Notes under the pieces: generated by a model
The model's input: the letters and a program-made list of their open reading frames with translations, nothing else
Databases searched by the model: none
What the model was told of the DNA's origin: nothing
Made by a program: the position numbers and the translations under genes
Origin: Camellia lanceoleosa
Taxonomy: Eukaryota > Streptophyta > Magnoliopsida > Ericales > Theaceae
Direction of reading: 5' to 3'
NCBI GenBank assembly: GCA_025200525.1
Contig: CM045768.1
Location: 53,309,177-53,373,176, forward strand
Length of the DNA: 64,000 nucleotides
Part shown: positions 60,170 through 64,000 of the stretch, piece after piece
How positions within the stretch are numbered: the first letter of the stretch is position 1
How the letters are laid out: every line of letters starts with the position of its first letter

Positions 60170-61376
60170 GGAAAGAAATATACCTTCTCGTATAATCCTA
60201 TTGATCAAGTCTGCGTTCCTTCGTATGATGTCGTTCTACCACCTGAAAATATAAACGTGAGCTACCCAGCGGGTGTGGGCCGGAAACCTCTCCGATGCCT
60301 AAGTCAATAAGCAAGACAAATAAGCAAAAGCTCTATGTATTCAAGAAGCAAAGTTACATTACCTCTTCATAGGTGATATTGGTGAACTTTTATAGGTTTC
60401 GCGTGGTACAATCCTGGTAGGACTCTTACTTCTCCATGTAGAGTCCTCCTAGGATTCATACTCCTGGAAGATAATGCTTATCCTCCAACACCCCCCTCAC
60501 TGCATAAACCAAGTGAGATGGTTTTATCATGGCCGAACTTCAACACGACCGAAATAACACTGCCATGCCGGGCTAACAAGTCGCGACCGATCTAACTGTT
60601 ACCTCGGTCTTCCTTTCCTTTCTTCTACCTCGGCTTCTCATGCTAGGCCGAGCTATCCATAGAAGAATTAAGCCGAGCTAACCTTTGCTTAGGTCTTAAA
60701 GCGGGCCCAACATACCTCGGTTCCAATCATCATGACCGAGCTAAGCCTTCTTACGCCGGCACTATCTTTTACCTTCGGTTCGGACCGCTGTACGGCCCAC
60801 CTTCCTGGCCTCCCTAATACGGCCCAAAGAGTGGCCTACTATCCCGGCTTCGGCCCAATTTATTTTGTATAAATTACCCTCACAATTGCCTCTTAATTCC
60901 TTCTGCAAAGCATGATAGGGATTACCCATTCATCGGCCGAGCTACAGTCTCAATCACTCCAGCCGAGCTAAAACTTTAAGCCTCTCCAGCCGCGCTAAAA
61001 ACCCATTTAACTTATCTAGCCGAGCTAAAAACCATTTAGCTTATCCAGCTGAGCTAAAACTTGAGCCGTAGTGTGTACGTCCGGTCAAAACATCTCTTCA
61101 GTTTGCAGAAACTGAATCGATTGTCCTTCCAATGACATGTGGCAGGCTCTCATTGGCTATCCCCAGCTGTAACGCCGCCCTCGTACTCCGAAAAATTTGA
61201 ACAGTTCCCGCCACTTCGCTTTCTACACAAAACAATCCTTCATTTTCACGATCTACCCTCACACTTTTTACTTCTCGTGCTCTCTCTCTGTGCCCCTACT
61301 TTTCAATCTTCTTGCAACCCCTGAGCTCGTGGCTGTGTTCTTCGTTCATTTTCTTCCTCTAGTGCTTCTTGACCTG
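60170..61376 (+). mobile_element. LTR/promoter-like region and untranslated exon upstream of the Transposase_28-type gene
   Basis: The segment TGTACGGGAAAG... (60166) through CCCTCACA (60875) has LTR-like ends on either strand, but no target duplication was found. 60955-61060 holds about four copies of a 30-35-bp unit with AGCCGAGCTAAAAAC. A 5' untranslated exon probably ends at CCTG|GTAAGT (61376/61377), with the acceptor TTTGCAG at 62010 just before the coding start. The CCGAGCTA/CCGAACTA words run throughout the whole unit to 61930. Confidence 0.5.
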
Positions 61377-62039
61377 GTAAGTCTTGCACATCTACCATGC
61401 TTTCTCTGTTTTTTGTGTTTTACTCTATCCAGTGTAGTTTGTTTCGTATGTTTTTGCAAAACACCTTGTTGCCACTTTTTCCCACTTGTTCTTGTATTTT
61501 CTGAAAAAACTTTCCTATAGAACGCAAGAATTTCATGAATCTTCAAATAATAGCTAGTAAAACGCGTATTTGATCCAAAAAACACATCCAACCGAACTAG
61601 GAAACTGTTGTTGCTATATAAAGACTTAGGTAGACTGGAACCGAACTAGCACTTGTGCACATCACAGTAGTTTCAATAAGCCACCAACTGATTCACATTA
61701 GCCGAAATCAAAATGCACCGAACTAGAAAATTTTGGCCCTCAACCGAGCTAAGCTTTGGGGGCTAAGCCAACTTTCTCAGTTCCTAAACCGAACTTAGAA
61801 ATCTGCCCCTTGACGCTTAACCGAAGTAACAAAAACCATAGGCAGAACCGAGATAACCAAACATCTTGCCAAGCTGAGATAACAAGCACCCTGGTTACAA
61901 CCGAGGTAGATCTCAGAGTATATCAAGCGTGGCAAGTAGGACTTTTTTGCTTTGTTTTTTGTAGCACGGCCAACGATTTGTGCTTAACACCTTGTGTTTC
62001 CACTTTGCAGACTTAGGTTGCCAGGCACTTCCTCGCCAA

Positions 62040-64000
62040 ATGAGCCATCGAGCACACTTGTTCGATCGAGATAATTTATTCTTAATTTATACAAGAATGG
62101 AAGTCTGATTTTGGTAGAAACCCCAGGAGGCCTAGCCGAATTTAGAAAGGATTATAACATCCCCGCCGATGTAAACTTAACCCTAGCCGAACCAAATATT
62201 GTACCTTGGGGAAACCCCGGTTTTGTACCTTTTACCCTTCTTTCAATAATTGAGACCAGACTAAGGTTTCCGGTCCAACCATTAATTTGCGAGTTCCTTA
62301 GGCAGACCAGGCTTTGCCCCACCCAACTCTCTACCAACTCTTACCGTATAATAATGGGCATCGCCGAACTAAACCGCCAAACCGGCCTGAACCTCGGTCT
62401 ACCTGAAATATTCCATCAATATTCTTTAGGATCGAAAAAAGATGGGTGGGTATACTACCTTAGGATACGCCGACGTAGAGAAAAAATAATAAAAGATACG
62501 CCGGATAAAGACTTAAATGATGACGACTTCTTTTGGGTATCTGGGAATTTTGAGGACCACCAAGCCCAGATCCCAGGCCGACGTATAAACTGGAACAAAG
62601 GAATCCCTAGTAAACTTACTTCGGTTTTCCATGCATTCTTTTTTTTTACTTCGGTTTCCAATTTTAAGTCGGACTGACAGTTGTCCTCTTCATGCAGATT
62701 CAGCCCACATTTATTCATTGTATAGCCATCCCGACTTAGGCGTACTTCGCGCTGCGCTACGAGTCAAAGAAAGAAGTTGGGCTAAACTTCTCAGTTTCGA
62801 GCCGACCTACAATACACCGGTCGCCGAAAAGCGAGGGTGATTGACTTTCTTCTTGAGGAAGCACCGTAACCGGACCCCTCCTTGCTCGAAATCAACCTAA
62901 TACCTCTTACAGCCGAACAGGAAATGGCGAAAAGAAACCGACTGAAGGCATTACTGACCGCAACAAACCCCGTCGAAGTACCACAAGCCGACCAGACCAT
63001 TGAGACCGTGGTGGTCCTTCCATCCCAACAGCCATCTTCCTCTCGCCGAAACAAGCGTGCCCGGACTAGCCAGACCGAGGCACGACTTGTTGATGAGGCC
63101 GAGACCGTTCTGCCACCCAGCCCTCCTCCAAGCCCTCAGCCAAGTCTCCAACCGGAGCATCCCGACCGAACTGCTTCCTCCACCAAATGGACTCCCACCC
63201 TCACCTTTAATGACCGAGACATCACCGCGTCAGATTCGGTGGTCACAGAGAAGGACCACTTAATGACTTTTAATCTAGCCAAAAGTGTGTGCCTTCCAAA
63301 AGATATGGAGCACCACTACAAACAACTCAACACCGAATTGAAGTCCATTCGGTCTTCAACCAAGTCCATGATCCTGGTAAATAGCTTTCTTCCTTCTTTG
63401 TAATTTTTCCCAACTTTTAGTTTGGGTAACGTTACTTCTCCTTGGCAGGCCATCCAGAAAAATCAAGTCACACACAGGAGGGTCATGGAACTCAGGAGAA
63501 GTACCAGGAAGGCTATGGCAGAGGCCGAAACAAAAACGGCCGAATTGGAGGAGGCAAGAAAACAACTGGCCGTACTCAGGCGAGAACGGTCCGACCGAAG
63601 CTTGCTAATTCGTCGGGTTTAAAAGAAGAAGGTTACTATCGAGGCAAAGGACAAGTACCTACGCCTGCTGGCAAAGATAGAAAAGAAGAAAGACGCCGAA
63701 ATAAACCAATTGAAGGGGGAGATGAAGAAGGTCGAGAAGCGGGGCTTTAAGGAGGCCGAAGCAGCATACACCCTGTAATGTGACGCAGCGAAAGATCTTT
63801 TTTTCAAATGTGGCTGGAGGAGTGCGGTGGAGAAGCTCGATTATACGCCTGACACCGAGGTCTACAACGCTCCACCGTACTCCATTCCAGCCTCGCTTTC
63901 GCAATACGCTGCCGATCTCCAAAGGCAGTTTCTTGAGGGGTCCGGTGATGAAGATGATGATGATGATGACTCTGAAGAAGATGAGCCAACTTTCACCCCG
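62040..64000 (+). pseudogene. 'Putative gypsy-type transposon' (Transposase_28-like) protein gene, multi-exon, frameshifted, runs off the window
   Basis: ATG 62040 opens MSHRAHLFDRDNLFLIYTRM, then two one-base shifts (about 62100-62130) lead into the main frame 62111-62609: GGLAEFRKDYNIPADVNLTL, VPFTLLSIIETRLRFPVQPL, TNSYRIIMGIAELNRQTGLN, and DDDFFWVSGNFED. This matches the conserved N-terminal domain of this plant family. Introns: 62610-62697 and 63377-63448, both GT-AG. Exon 2 (62698-63376) changes frame near 62835, has TAA at about 62867, and then reads LEINLIPLTAEQEMAKRNRL. Exon 3 from 63449 is a coiled coil (RRSTRKAMAEAETKTAELEE) with TAA at 63620 and 63776. It then reads DLFFKCGWRSAVEKLDYTPD and an acidic tail coded by GAT repeats at 63948-63970. 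Biochemical function of the family is unknown; it travels with large plant elements. Confidence 0.8.

Overview
The window is nuclear DNA of a flowering plant, most probably a eudicot. Three things support this: LTR retrotransposons primed by plant tRNA-Arg, plant-only domains (plant mobile domain, the 'putative gypsy type transposon' domain, NAM-associated Myb-like proteins), and GT-AG introns interrupting a telobox Myb gene. Species cannot be read from the sequence. I recognised no rRNA, tRNA or CRISPR array. Transposable elements fill most of the 64 kb. One intact host-type gene is visible, on the minus strand at 46606-57037.

Layout. 1-1537 (minus): a two-exon plant-mobile-domain gene with two nonsense codons and a minisatellite in its intron. 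2200-29178: a cluster of Ogre/Tat-type Ty3-gypsy elements with LTRs of about 4.2 kb (L1 2949-7156, L2 7168-11349, L3 17641-21813). L1 and L2 abut. Between L2 and L3 lies a 6.3-kb interior that has lost nearly all of pol and carries a 13-unit tandem array. After L3 comes a fuller interior with gag, protease, reverse transcriptase, RNase H and a second (archaeal-type) RNase H. It is broken by frameshifts and stops and ends before the integrase. 29180-40341: an older element of the same family in the opposite orientation (gag, leader, LTR L4). Its gag is split by a solo LTR (29370-34677), which is itself split by another solo LTR (31098-33627). Both have perfect 5-bp target duplications. L4 carries a 639-bp hAT MITE.

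41.8-45.4 kb holds small relics: a Myb/NAM-associated pseudogene, a 399-bp LTR with primer-binding site, and an RNase H-domain gene split by a hAT MITE.

46606-57037 (minus): a telomere-repeat-binding (TRP/TRFL-type) gene. I assembled 11-12 exons from splice sites and reading phase. The C-terminal exons encode the ubiquitin-like region and the telobox Myb domain. Upstream are four or five tandemly duplicated phase 1-1 exons of 51-70 codons. Its introns host two small TIR elements, a hAT-like element, and a Mutator-like element that itself contains another TIR element made of interleaved inverted repeats.

57224-64000: a Mutator-like element with a GC-richer interior, a small CACTA element, AT-rich filler, and the 5' part of a multi-exon 'gypsy-type transposon' (Transposase_28-like) gene that runs off the window and contains several frameshifts and stops.
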